A stretch of 64,000 nt of DNA from HTCC5015 sp051747425. GTDB lineage: Bacteria > Pseudomonadota > Gammaproteobacteria > HTCC5015. The DNA is taken from contig JBNJGD010000001.1 of the NCBI GenBank assembly GCA_051747425.1, forward strand, positions 186,001-250,000, given 5' to 3'. Under the pieces are notes generated by a model, which did not search any database, was not told the DNA's origin, and was given only the letters and a program-made list of their open reading frames with translations. Shown here one piece after another: positions 26,911 through 35,552 of the stretch. A program made the position numbers and the translations under genes. Within the stretch, counting starts at the first letter, position 1. Every line of letters begins with the position of its first letter.

Positions 26911-27806
26911 TAACGCCCCTTGCCCCGGCGCATTTGAGTCGCCGATCGGCGGCGATTTTCCTGCTGGCGTCGATGGTGGTGCAAACTGCGAGCGCGGCGG
27001 GCGTGCTTTTCCTTGCGCTTCGGGTTGCCCTCGGCGTAGGTTTTGACATCCGGCGGCGTCAGGGCTACCGAGGCGTAGAGATCCTTAAGCTCATCGTACT
27101 CGGCCCTTTTCCACTGGCCCCGGGCCAGCGTCTTGGGCAGGAAGATATTGGCGTAGCGAACGCGTTTGAGACGACTGACCTGAACATTGGGGAGACTCTC
27201 CCACAGGCGGCGCACTTCGCGGTTGCGCCCCTCCTGTAAGCACACATAGTACCAACGATTGGCCCGCTCACTGTCGTACTCGTGCTCGCCCATGACGATT
27301 TCGGTGAACTTCGCCGGGCCGTCCTCGAGCTCAACACCGTTGACCAGCTGGTTAAGCATGTCATCGCTGACTTCGCCCAAAACCCGCACGGCGTACTCTC
27401 GGTCGATCTCGCTGCTGGGGTGCATTAACCGGCTGGCCAGCTCGCCGTCGGTGGTAAAGAGCAACAGGCCCGCAGTATTCACATCCAGTCGCCCGACGGA
27501 AATCCAGCGCCCCAGCTTCAATTTGGGCAACCGCTCAAATACGGTAGGCCGCCCCTGGGGATCGGAGCGGGTGCAGACCTCGCCCTCGGGCTTGTGGTAG
27601 AGCAACACTTCTCTGGGAACGGTGTCGCTGTGATTGAGGTCGATCAGCTTGCCATCCAGAGTGACTTTTTCGTCACCGCGAACGGTGTCGCCGAGCTGAG
27701 CCAGACGACCGTTAATGGTAATTTTGCCCTCGCGAATCCAGTGCTCAATTTGTCTTCGGGAGCCCATGCCCAATTGGGCGAGGTGTTTCTGGATGCGCTC
27801 GGCCAT
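26910..27806 (-). CDS. rluB: 23S rRNA pseudouridine(2605) synthase RluB
   Basis: RNA modification enzyme for 23S rRNA position 2605. An N-terminal S4 domain (MAERIQKHLAQLGMGSRR...) precedes the RsuA/RluB catalytic domain with the aspartate in GRLDVNTAGLLLFT. The last 40 residues are strongly basic (KEKHARRAR, RRQQENRRR), as in many RluB proteins, for rRNA contact. scpA-scpB-rluB is the usual gene order; here scpB lies 10 kb upstream on the same strand. Confidence 0.93.
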   Translation of the reverse strand: MAERIQKHLAQLGMGSRRQIEHWIREGKITINGRLAQLGDTVRGDEKVTLDGKLIDLNHSDTVPREVLLYHKPEGEVCTRSDPQGRPTVFERLPKLKLGRWISVGRLDVNTAGLLLFTTDGELASRLMHPSSEIDREYAVRVLGEVSDDMLNQLVNGVELEDGPAKFTEIVMGEHEYDSERANRWYYVCLQEGRNREVRRLWESLPNVQVSRLKRVRYANIFLPKTLARGQWKRAEYDELKDLYASVALTPPDVKTYAEGNPKRKEKHARRARSLHHHRRQQENRRRSATQMRRGKGR

Positions 27807-27924
27807 ATGTGTTTACCTTAATCCGGGACTTGCATTATACAAAGTGGCGCCATCATGCCCAAAGACGGGGCAAAAAACAGCCAGTACTGACAAAAAATTC
27901 ACACAAAAGTGGTAAAAAGGGAAC

Positions 27925-28620
27925 ATGAAAAACTCTGCCACCATACTGATCGTAGAAGATCACCAGGATCTCGCTGCCAACATTGGCGACTACCTTGAAG
28001 CCGGTGGTTTTACCCCCGATTTCGCTCCGGACGGGCCATCGGCCGTGCACCTGGCCATGGAAAACCACTACGACGCCGTGGTTCTGGACATCATGCTGCC
28101 CGGATTTGACGGTTTTGAAGTGTGCCGCCGGATGCGTCAGCAACTGGGACTGAGCATCCCGATCATTATGCTTACCGCCCGGGATCAGCTGGATGACAAG
28201 GTCACCGGCCTCGATCAGGGTGCCGACGACTACCTGGTCAAGCCCTTTGAAATGAAAGAGCTGGAAGCCCGATTAAATGCCCAGATTCGTCGCTACCGGG
28301 GTGAACTCGAGGGTAGCACACTGAAAGTGGCCGATCTGGTATTCGACCCGGCCACCCTCCGTATCAGCCGCCAGGAACAGCCGCTTAAACTGTCACCCAT
28401 CGGCATCGATATCCTGAAAATTCTGATGAGGGAGTCGCCCAAGCTGGTCACCCGGGAAAAGATTGAGAACGAAGTCTGGGGCGATGACATCCCCGACAGT
28501 GATACTCTGCGCAGCCACCTCTACAATTTGCGCAAAACCATCGACCGTCCCTTCGAGCACCAACTCCTGCACACCATTCCCGGCATCGGTTACAAACTGT
28601 GCACCGAGGACCAGCTCTAG
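27925..28620 (+). CDS. OmpR-family response regulator
   Basis: A 231-residue regulator. The receiver domain has the acidic pair VEDHQD, the phospho-acceptor D55 in VVLDIMLPG, T and K in MLTARD and VKPFE. The C-terminal winged helix contains SPIGIDILKILMR and DSDTLRSHLYNLRKTI. Its sensor kinase is encoded on the opposite strand with the two stop codons sharing CTAG at 28617-28620, an uncommon tail-to-tail arrangement for a two-component pair. Confidence 0.93.
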   Translation: MKNSATILIVEDHQDLAANIGDYLEAGGFTPDFAPDGPSAVHLAMENHYDAVVLDIMLPGFDGFEVCRRMRQQLGLSIPIIMLTARDQLDDKVTGLDQGADDYLVKPFEMKELEARLNAQIRRYRGELEGSTLKVADLVFDPATLRISRQEQPLKLSPIGIDILKILMRESPKLVTREKIENEVWGDDIPDSDTLRSHLYNLRKTIDRPFEHQLLHTIPGIGYKLCTEDQL

Positions 28621-29927
28621 CTTTCCGTTCCGAAGTGAATGCGTACCTGAGTACCCTCTCCAATAGAGCTGGTCACTGAAAGTCGCCAGCGGTATCTCTG
28701 ACACAGACGCTTGACGATGGCCATGCCAAGGCCGTGTCCCGGGCTGTCGGCCAACTGGCCACCGCGGTAAAACGGCTCGGTCACAGCCTCAAGTTGCTGG
28801 TGACTCATGCCCACGCCACTGTCCGAGACCTCCAGCCACTGATCGCCAATGATGACCTTGATCGTGCCTTCCGGCGTGTAATTGAAAGCGTTTCTGAGCA
28901 GGTTCCCGACCAGAATGCTCACCACCTTCTCCGGTGCCAGCACCTGCAGGGGCGAACGCTCCTCCACCACCACATCCAGCGGCTTGCCGCGATGGATCAA
29001 CTTCAGTGCCTCAATGTCCTCTTCTACCAGCCGGTTGAGCGAGACCACAGTTTCGGTCAGTCGCTCGCTCTCGTCACGGGCCAGCAACAACAAGGTCTCG
29101 ATCAGGGCCTCCATGTCCTTGAGAGTGCGGTTCATGCGGGCGATGGTCTTGTCACCCTCACCACCGTATTTGCGTTCGATCACTTCCAGCGCGCTTCTGA
29201 GAACGGCGATGGGAGTGCGCAATTCATGGCTGGCGTCACGGGTGAAATGGCGCTCGCGCTCGACAAACGCCTCCAGTCTGGCGATGAAGTGGTTGAGTGC
29301 CGAGACCAGGGAATCGACTTCCACATTGCCGGCAAACTCTGCGGCAGCGGCATCGAGCTGATGCCAGTGTCCATCGCGAAAGTCCATTGCTTCAACCACA
29401 CTGGCCAGATGAACCACCGGTGAAACGGCCTTTCTCGACTGCCGATAGGCCAACCAGGCGAGCAGATAAAGAACAATCAACACCGCCGCCAGGGGAACCA
29501 CACCGAACAACAGCGCCAGATGGGACACGCTGTCCTCGTCGAAAATCAGAAAAAGCCGCTGGCTGCCGCGATCCTCGATGTAAATGATCGGTTCCTTGCC
29601 GTCGATTCGGGCCCGGTGCAACCCCGGAGGCAGGGCGGCAATGGCACTGGGAACATTCGACGACGCCGGGCGATCAACCGGTGCCAGATACCCCAGCAGG
29701 TTGAGCGTATCGGGCATGGCCGCGTCCGGATTTTGCTCGCGACGCTGCCAGTAGTGGGCCGCCTCCCCTTTTAGCGCCTCCCGGACGAGCACATCTTCGA
29801 GCATCACCTTGGCGGCATAAATACCGGCCACAGTCACCGCACTGATCAGGGCCACCTGGATCACAAAAACGCGAACCAGTTTGCTCTGGAGATTACTGCG
29901 GTTTTTGCTCGAGGTTCTTCTGCCCAT
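28617..29927 (-). CDS. Sensor histidine kinase
   Basis: Inner-membrane kinase of 436 residues: helix 1 at about 18-42, a periplasmic domain of about 100 residues, helix 2 at about 137-160, a HAMP-like linker, the H box DASHELRTPIAVLRS (His about 234), N box NLLRNAFNYTPEG, and G boxes DSGVGMSH and GHGLGMAIVKRL. ATG 29927 lies two bases after the stop of the upstream methyltransferase gene and is preferred to an in-frame start at 29972. It is therefore the final gene of the lipid-modification operon and the probable partner of the converging regulator. Confidence 0.92.
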   Translation of the reverse strand: MGRRTSSKNRSNLQSKLVRVFVIQVALISAVTVAGIYAAKVMLEDVLVREALKGEAAHYWQRREQNPDAAMPDTLNLLGYLAPVDRPASSNVPSAIAALPPGLHRARIDGKEPIIYIEDRGSQRLFLIFDEDSVSHLALLFGVVPLAAVLIVLYLLAWLAYRQSRKAVSPVVHLASVVEAMDFRDGHWHQLDAAAAEFAGNVEVDSLVSALNHFIARLEAFVERERHFTRDASHELRTPIAVLRSALEVIERKYGGEGDKTIARMNRTLKDMEALIETLLLLARDESERLTETVVSLNRLVEEDIEALKLIHRGKPLDVVVEERSPLQVLAPEKVVSILVGNLLRNAFNYTPEGTIKVIIGDQWLEVSDSGVGMSHQQLEAVTEPFYRGGQLADSPGHGLGMAIVKRLCQRYRWRLSVTSSIGEGTQVRIHFGTES

Positions 29928-29929
29928 GT

Positions 29930-30964
29930 TTACTCGCCGACTTTGACAAACCGATAGTGGCTGACCAGCCACTCATTGCCGTTATCGTAGGCAAAGAGTT
30001 CAGCGCAGGCCATAAAGAAAATGCGCCAACGCTGCCACCACAGTCGACCCTGCCCCTTGCCGTAAGTCTCTTCAAACAGCGCGACGATGTCCTCGCGGTG
30101 GCGATCGCAGTTATCCAGCCAGTGTTCCGAAGTCTGTCCGTAGTGCCGGCCGCTAACCAACCAATGCTTTTCAATCGACATTTTCTGCTGAAAGTGGAGC
30201 AGTGTATCCGCCGCCGGCATCAAACCGCCGGTAAAGAAATAGCGCCCCATCCAGTTGTCATCGCCTTCGGTTTCAAACGGATACATCAGGTTTCGATGGC
30301 AAAAAATGTGTACGAACAACTTTCCGCCGGGCAAAAGCCAGTCGCCTATTTTGTCAAACAGCGAGCCGTAATTGCGCATGTGTTCAAACATTTCGATGGA
30401 CACGACCCGGTCAAACTGCCCCTCCATCTCGAGTTCGTTCACATCACAGGTAATGATGTCCACATTGTTGAGTCCGCGTTTTTCGGCCTCGGCCATGATG
30501 TGGGAGCGCTGGCTTTTGGAGTTGGAGACGCCGGTGATCTGGGCGCGCGGCAAGTGTTCGGCCATAAACAGGGTCAGCGAACCCCAGCCACAACCCAGCT
30601 CAAGAATCCGCTGTCCATCGGCCAGTTCAGCCCGCTCCAGATAGCGACTCAACATGGCCTCCTCGGCCCGATCGAGGTCGTCTGAGTCACTCTCGTAGTA
30701 ACAGGCGCTGTACTTGAGTCGCTTGCCCAGCACACGCCAATAGAATTCGGCGGGGACTTCATAGTGTTGCTCATTGGCAGCGTCTGTCTCAATCGCGATG
30801 GGACTCTCGTACAGCGAGGCCAATAGTTCGCGCTTGTAGTCGTCGGCAATCTCGAGATCATCGGCAGACAACTCATCGAGTCGTTGGCGCAACAGGCGTC
30901 GAATCCCCACGCGTATCAATGCGTCGGGCAATTTTTTCTGCTCGGCCAGGGTAATCAGGCTCAT
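29930..30964 (-). CDS. CFA-synthase-like SAM-dependent methyltransferase
   Basis: A 344-residue class I methyltransferase of the cyclopropane-fatty-acid/mycolate-modifying group. SAM motif I is ILELGCGWGSLTLF, with VSNSKSQ and SIEMFEHMRNYG as in CFA-type enzymes. It is a second methyltransferase in an operon that already has a canonical cfa, which suggests a distinct acceptor (another fatty-acyl or isoprenoid chain). Its start overlaps the DUF1295 gene by four bases. Confidence 0.85.
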   Translation of the reverse strand: MSLITLAEQKKLPDALIRVGIRRLLRQRLDELSADDLEIADDYKRELLASLYESPIAIETDAANEQHYEVPAEFYWRVLGKRLKYSACYYESDSDDLDRAEEAMLSRYLERAELADGQRILELGCGWGSLTLFMAEHLPRAQITGVSNSKSQRSHIMAEAEKRGLNNVDIITCDVNELEMEGQFDRVVSIEMFEHMRNYGSLFDKIGDWLLPGGKLFVHIFCHRNLMYPFETEGDDNWMGRYFFTGGLMPAADTLLHFQQKMSIEKHWLVSGRHYGQTSEHWLDNCDRHREDIVALFEETYGKGQGRLWWQRWRIFFMACAELFAYDNGNEWLVSHYRFVKVGE

Positions 30965-31731
30965 CGTTTGGGTCTCCAGGGAATAAAGGGACTGGTGGTT
31001 CTCTGGTACTCCCGGTAGGCCTCGCCGCGAGTACGAAGCGACTGCTGCTCACTGAAGGGAATACCGGTCAGGAAATACAAAAACAACAACATGACCAGCG
31101 GCGCCAACAGCATCCACAGGCCATCACTGAACTGCCAGGCCAGAAGGGGCCAGACAAACCACTGAAGCCATTCGAAAAAATAGTTGGGGTGCCGCGAGTA
31201 ACGCCACAGGCCTCGCTGGCAAACACCTCCGCGGTTGTCGGGATCGCGCTTGAAAGCCGCCAGCTGGTGATCGGCCAGTGACTCCCCTGCCCAGGCGACC
31301 ATCACCAACAACACCGCCAACACAAGCTGCCAGACTGCCCATGGACCGTTGCCAAAGCTGACAAACCAGGCCGGCAGGGTAAAGCCCCAGGCAAAACCCG
31401 CCTGCAATTGAAAAAAGAAAAAGTGATAGGTATTGGCGCGACCGCCCCAGTGGTTTCTCAAATAGCGGTATCGGCCATCTTCACCCTCACTTTTCAGGCG
31501 CTGCCACAGGTGCCAGGCGATGCGCCAGTACCACACCGGCATGAGAAGCCCGACAAACAGCCGCAGGGGCCAGTCGGAATCGCCAACCAGTGCGTAGTAA
31601 AGCCCCGCAGCGCCCATCAGGGAAGCCCAAAGGGCGTCAACGATGGCGGCATTGCGATGGCGGCACTGCCACCACCAGCCGAGCAGCATCACGGCACTCA
31701 TGGGAATCAGGCTAAGCCAGGGTAGCGACAT
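30961..31731 (-). CDS. DUF1295 membrane protein (steroid 5-alpha-reductase-like)
   Basis: A 256-residue polytopic membrane protein with the signature RYSRHPNYFFEWLQW of DUF1295/ICMT-like reductases or methyltransferases that bind NADPH or SAM. ATG 31731 has a GGAGGTGA site and is chosen over upstream GTGs; it overlaps the DUF2878 gene by 20 bases. DUF1295 proteins recur beside cfa genes, and are presumed to act on lipid chains; the reaction is not established. Confidence 0.87.
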   Translation of the reverse strand: MSLPWLSLIPMSAVMLLGWWWQCRHRNAAIVDALWASLMGAAGLYYALVGDSDWPLRLFVGLLMPVWYWRIAWHLWQRLKSEGEDGRYRYLRNHWGGRANTYHFFFFQLQAGFAWGFTLPAWFVSFGNGPWAVWQLVLAVLLVMVAWAGESLADHQLAAFKRDPDNRGGVCQRGLWRYSRHPNYFFEWLQWFVWPLLAWQFSDGLWMLLAPLVMLLFLYFLTGIPFSEQQSLRTRGEAYREYQRTTSPFIPWRPKR

Positions 31732-32245
31732 GCTCACCTCCACGCATCAGGGCACGACGATTGAAAACACTCAGGCAAACCAGTACGGCCGCCCAGGATA
31801 GCGGTGTCACCACCAGTAACCCCGGCACAAAGTGCCATTCAACAGCGCCCAGGCGGTGCCCCGCATAATAGGACAGTGGGCAGGCCATGGCAGCGAGTGC
31901 CGCCAGTGCGGCGGGGCGGAAGCGCAGCCAGGCCAGTGAATGATTGAGTGTCATGGCAAAGGCAAACCAGAGGCCGAGAATCCAGGGAGGCGCCAGGTGT
32001 CCCCAGGGCGAAGCGGCGTAATCCATCCAGCCAATCCAGGACCAGAGTGTGTCGAGAGAACCGCCCAGAACTACGGCCAGAGCCATCAGCGAGAGGTCGG
32101 CGCGGCGATAGTGGCTGACGGACAGCGTCACCAGGGCGAAAGCCAATGCCGAGAGCAGGCCGAGCCAGATATGGCCCCGGGCCGCAGTCAGCACACAGGC
32201 CGCCCAGACACCCTGAAAGGCGAGAAAGTTAAGTACCTTGGCCAT
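31712..32245 (-). CDS. DUF2878 membrane protein
   Basis: A 177-residue polytopic membrane protein with about five or six hydrophobic segments. The true start is ATG 32245 (MAKVLNFLAFQG); the frame stays open upstream only within cfa. Features typical of DUF2878 include GSLDTLWSW and MTLNHSLAWL. DUF2878 genes recur with cfa and DUF1365 in the stress-associated lipid clusters of Vibrio and Shewanella. Overlaps the cfa end by 17 bases. Confidence 0.82.
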   Translation of the reverse strand: MAKVLNFLAFQGVWAACVLTAARGHIWLGLLSALAFALVTLSVSHYRRADLSLMALAVVLGGSLDTLWSWIGWMDYAASPWGHLAPPWILGLWFAFAMTLNHSLAWLRFRPAALAALAAMACPLSYYAGHRLGAVEWHFVPGLLVVTPLSWAAVLVCLSVFNRRALMRGGEHVATLA

Positions 32246-33521
32246 GGTACTCCTCGACGGGAAGCCAGGCTGGACTGCGGTTGTCTTCGGCGGCCAGCAA
32301 CAGGTGAACATCGCTGATACTGCGTTCGATGAAACCGCCCTCGCAGTAGCAGAGATAAAACAGCCACATGCGAACAAAACGCTGGTCATAACCCAGTGCC
32401 AAAACGCGATCGACCTCGGCCGAGAACCGCTGGCGCCACTCGTTCAGGGTCCTGGCGTAACTGTCGCCGATGTCTTCGAGATTGACCAGACGCAATTTGG
32501 CCCGGCCGGCACTGGCAGTCAGTACCGAGACACAGGGAATAAAACTGCCGGGGAAAATGAAGCGCTTGATGAAGTCGACACTGTTGAGCGCCTGCTCATA
32601 ACGATGATCCTCAATGGTAATGGCCTGAATAACGGCCAGCCCTCCGGGCTTGAGGCGAGCGCGGCACTGCTCGAAATATTCATCGAGAAAGTGATGCCCC
32701 ACCGCCTCGATCATTTCTACGGAAATCAGCTTGTCATAGTGCCCTTCGAGATCCCGGTAATCTTCCAGCAGCACTTCAATCTGACCGGACAAGCCTTCGC
32801 GCTCGACTCGCTCCACCGCCAACTGATACTGCTCCCGGGAGATCGTAGTGGTGGTCACGCGACAGCCATAGTGGCGGGCGGCAAAAACGGCGCAACCACC
32901 CCAGCCGGTCCCCACCTCCAGGAGGTGATCGGCCGGGGTCAGCTGCAATTTGTCACACAAGCGCTTGAGCTTGTTGAACTGGGCCTGCTCGAGCGTCTCG
33001 GATTCGTCGTAATAAAGCGCTGAGGAATACATCATCCAGTCGCGGTCGAGAAACAGCTCGAACAAATCGTTGCCCAGATCGTAGTGGGCGGCAATGTTCT
33101 CACGGCTACCGGAGCGAGTGTTGCGGCGCAGGGCGTGCCAAAATCTCAGAGCGGCGCCCCCCAGGGCGGCCACACCGCCCTCCATATCGTCCAGCATGCT
33201 TCGATTGCGCACCAGCAGGCGCACCAGGGCGACCAGATCGTCACAATCCCACAGGCCCTCCATATAGGCCTCACCGGCGCCGACGCTGCCCGCCGCTACC
33301 AGGCGCTCGAAAGTCTGCATATTGTGAATCACAAGCGTGGCAGCCAGTTCGGACTCCGGGTCGCCAAAGCGGTCTTCTCCAAGGGGTGAGCGGATAACCA
33401 GAAAACCGCGCTGAAAACCCTGCAGTTGGCGGCAAACGAGACGATGGCAAAGTCTCGACCAGGCGCTGATGTGAGCACTGTTATCCGGCTTGCTCAGGAG
33501 TTTGGGCGGGAATGTATTCAT
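32229..33521 (-). CDS. cfa: Cyclopropane-fatty-acyl-phospholipid synthase
   Basis: Methylates the double bond of membrane phospholipid acyl chains to give cyclopropane or related methylated chains. The 430-residue protein has SAM motif I LLEVGTGWGGCAVF, the SISVEMIEAVGHH-like segment and the C-terminal CFA region RMWLFYLCYCEGGF. Size is in the normal range (E. coli 382). It sits mid-operon between DUF1365 and DUF2878 genes. Confidence 0.92.
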   Translation of the reverse strand: MNTFPPKLLSKPDNSAHISAWSRLCHRLVCRQLQGFQRGFLVIRSPLGEDRFGDPESELAATLVIHNMQTFERLVAAGSVGAGEAYMEGLWDCDDLVALVRLLVRNRSMLDDMEGGVAALGGAALRFWHALRRNTRSGSRENIAAHYDLGNDLFELFLDRDWMMYSSALYYDESETLEQAQFNKLKRLCDKLQLTPADHLLEVGTGWGGCAVFAARHYGCRVTTTTISREQYQLAVERVEREGLSGQIEVLLEDYRDLEGHYDKLISVEMIEAVGHHFLDEYFEQCRARLKPGGLAVIQAITIEDHRYEQALNSVDFIKRFIFPGSFIPCVSVLTASAGRAKLRLVNLEDIGDSYARTLNEWRQRFSAEVDRVLALGYDQRFVRMWLFYLCYCEGGFIERSISDVHLLLAAEDNRSPAWLPVEEYHGQGT

Positions 33522-34300
33522 GGCGATCTCCGTCGAGGCGTTGAATCATCGCGGTTGGGATGTGAATAAAATGGAATACCCTTGAGCCAAAGCCTCAGGG
33601 CCTGCCAGTAAATGCCACCGACAACGCGCAGGCACTGGAGCGAATAGCGCAGTGGCAGAGCGCGCATGGCGGAAGGGTTGAGCGCCTTTCGCTCGGCCAC
33701 AAAAGTGGCATCAAAGCAGCGTTCTCCCTCCCTGATTAAAGTCATGTTGACCACATTGCGGTCTTCTCCCAGTGCGAAGTGCCAGCGGTAATCCATATCC
33801 ATGGGCATGAAGGGAGAAACATGGAAGCCCTTGGCAAAGTCAAAGCGCCACTTACCCTGGCCGCTGGCGGTACTCTCACTGACGGGCAACACATAGCGGT
33901 GGCGCTCATCCCAGGGCGTATTGGTGATCTCGGCAAGGATGGCCTGAAGTTCACCGTCTCCATTATGACACCAGTAGAAACTGACCGGATTGAACACAAA
34001 GCCCCAGAAACGGGGCTGGGAAAAAACCTGGATACTTCCCAGGGGGCGCTGACCGGTGGCGTCTTCGACACAATTCCTCACCGAATCGGCCAACCCCTCT
34101 CCCGGGTAGTCCAGATAATCTTTTCGACGAAAGGAGATGAGATTCCAGCGCTCCAGAGACCACCAGCGACTTTTACCAAAAGCGGATTCCAGCTTTTCCA
34201 GGTCGAGCTGCACCATGGCCAAGGGGTAATCGAATTGGTGTTCCCGTGGCGAGAAGCGCCTGTGCCGAAGCCATCCGGTGTAAATGCCATCAGGATACAT
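33518..34300 (-). CDS. DUF1365 protein
   Basis: A 260-residue protein of the DUF1365 family, recognised from YTGWLRHRRFSPREHQF at the start and PRFWGFVFNPVSFYWCH in the middle. ATG 34300 overlaps the FAD gene stop by 11 bases and has a GGTGAG site; the frame remains open further upstream inside the FAD gene. DUF1365 is almost always next to a flavin amine-oxidase-like gene and cfa, implying a shared lipid pathway; the reaction is unknown to me. Confidence 0.88.
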   Translation of the reverse strand: MYPDGIYTGWLRHRRFSPREHQFDYPLAMVQLDLEKLESAFGKSRWWSLERWNLISFRRKDYLDYPGEGLADSVRNCVEDATGQRPLGSIQVFSQPRFWGFVFNPVSFYWCHNGDGELQAILAEITNTPWDERHRYVLPVSESTASGQGKWRFDFAKGFHVSPFMPMDMDYRWHFALGEDRNVVNMTLIREGERCFDATFVAERKALNPSAMRALPLRYSLQCLRVVGGIYWQALRLWLKGIPFYSHPNRDDSTPRRRSP

Positions 34301-35552
34301 GGCGCTCACCTTGTCCCTGTTGGCGAAAAAGCTCGACTGCCCGATGCGCGCTCTGTACGCCGTCCTCGTGAAACCCCCAGCCCCAGTAGGCGCCACAGTA
34401 GTAAAGCCCCCGGGTACCGTTAATGACTTTCCAAAGGCGCTGGGATCGAAGCGTGTCGCTGTTATAGATTGGGTGTTGGTAGTGGCGCTCCACATAGACC
34501 TTGCCCGGGTCTACCCACTCGCTGCTGTTGAGCGAGACGATAAACTCAACGGGCGCCTGTATCCCCTGAAGGATGTTCATGTCGTAGCTGACCGTGCACT
34601 GCTCATCGAGTTCGGGGCCTACCCGGGCGTTCCAGCTGGCCCAGGCCTCCTGCAGCGGCGGCAACACCGAAGTGTCGCTGTGGAGCTGCATGTGATTACT
34701 CTGGTAGGCAATGCCGCCAAGCACTTCCCGCTCGCGCGGCGTGGGATCGGACAACAGGGAAAGTGCCTGGTCAGAGTGGCAGGCCATAAAGACGCAATCG
34801 TACTGCCGCCACTCGCCATTGACCTTGAGTGACACGCCCCTGGGGGTGTCCTTGACTTTCTCTACCCTGGAATGGCAAAAAATGCGCCCCTTGAACTGCT
34901 GCAACCAAGCGTCGACATAGCGCTGTGAGCCACCGCGGACGGTCCGCCACTGCGGACGATCGCTGAGGTTGAGCATGCGGTGATTGTGCATGAATTGCAC
35001 AAAATAGCGGGCCGGGAACGCCTCGATCGAGGCACTGGGCCCCGACCACAGGGCACAGGCCATGGGGATCAGGTGGTCCTCCACAAAGGCCCGGCTGTAG
35101 CGGTGGCGACGCAGGTACTCACCCAGCGTCAGAGTGTCGTCCTTGCTGTCCAGCAACTCCGGCGCCTGACGGTAAAAGCGAACCAGGTCCACGAGCATGC
35201 GATAAAAGCGCGGATTCAGCAGATTTTTGCGCTGACAAAACAGCCGATTCAAACTCGTGGCGTTGTACTCCAGCCCGGTACGGGTGTTGTGGACGGCAAA
35301 GCTCATCTCCGTATCACGGCCCGATACCCCAAGCTCACCCAGAAAATGACTGAAGCCCGGGTAGTTTTCCTCGTTGTAGACGATAAAGCCACTGTCCACA
35401 GCGTAGTCGATGCCATCGATATGCACACTGTGTGTGTCGGTGTGGCCACCGGGATAGCTGCCGGCCTCGAATACCTCCACATCGTGCTCCCTGGAGAGCT
35501 CCCAGGCCGCCACAATGCCCGAAATGCCGGCGCCTACCACGGCTACTTTCAT
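34290..35552 (-). CDS. FAD-dependent oxidoreductase (flavin amine-oxidase-like)
   Basis: A 420-residue flavoprotein. The N-terminal dinucleotide fold reads VAVVGAGISGIVAAWEL followed by EAGSYPGGHTDT; the C-terminus has YYCGAYWGWGFHEDG, where FAD-binding residues lie. Homologues are NAD(P)-binding FAD proteins next to cfa and DUF1365. Related flavoproteins in alphaproteobacteria and actinobacteria act on methylated unsaturated acyl chains (furan or methyl-branched fatty acids); that role is only a hypothesis here. Confidence 0.87.
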   Translation of the reverse strand: MKVAVVGAGISGIVAAWELSREHDVEVFEAGSYPGGHTDTHSVHIDGIDYAVDSGFIVYNEENYPGFSHFLGELGVSGRDTEMSFAVHNTRTGLEYNATSLNRLFCQRKNLLNPRFYRMLVDLVRFYRQAPELLDSKDDTLTLGEYLRRHRYSRAFVEDHLIPMACALWSGPSASIEAFPARYFVQFMHNHRMLNLSDRPQWRTVRGGSQRYVDAWLQQFKGRIFCHSRVEKVKDTPRGVSLKVNGEWRQYDCVFMACHSDQALSLLSDPTPREREVLGGIAYQSNHMQLHSDTSVLPPLQEAWASWNARVGPELDEQCTVSYDMNILQGIQAPVEFIVSLNSSEWVDPGKVYVERHYQHPIYNSDTLRSQRLWKVINGTRGLYYCGAYWGWGFHEDGVQSAHRAVELFRQQGQGERHVS

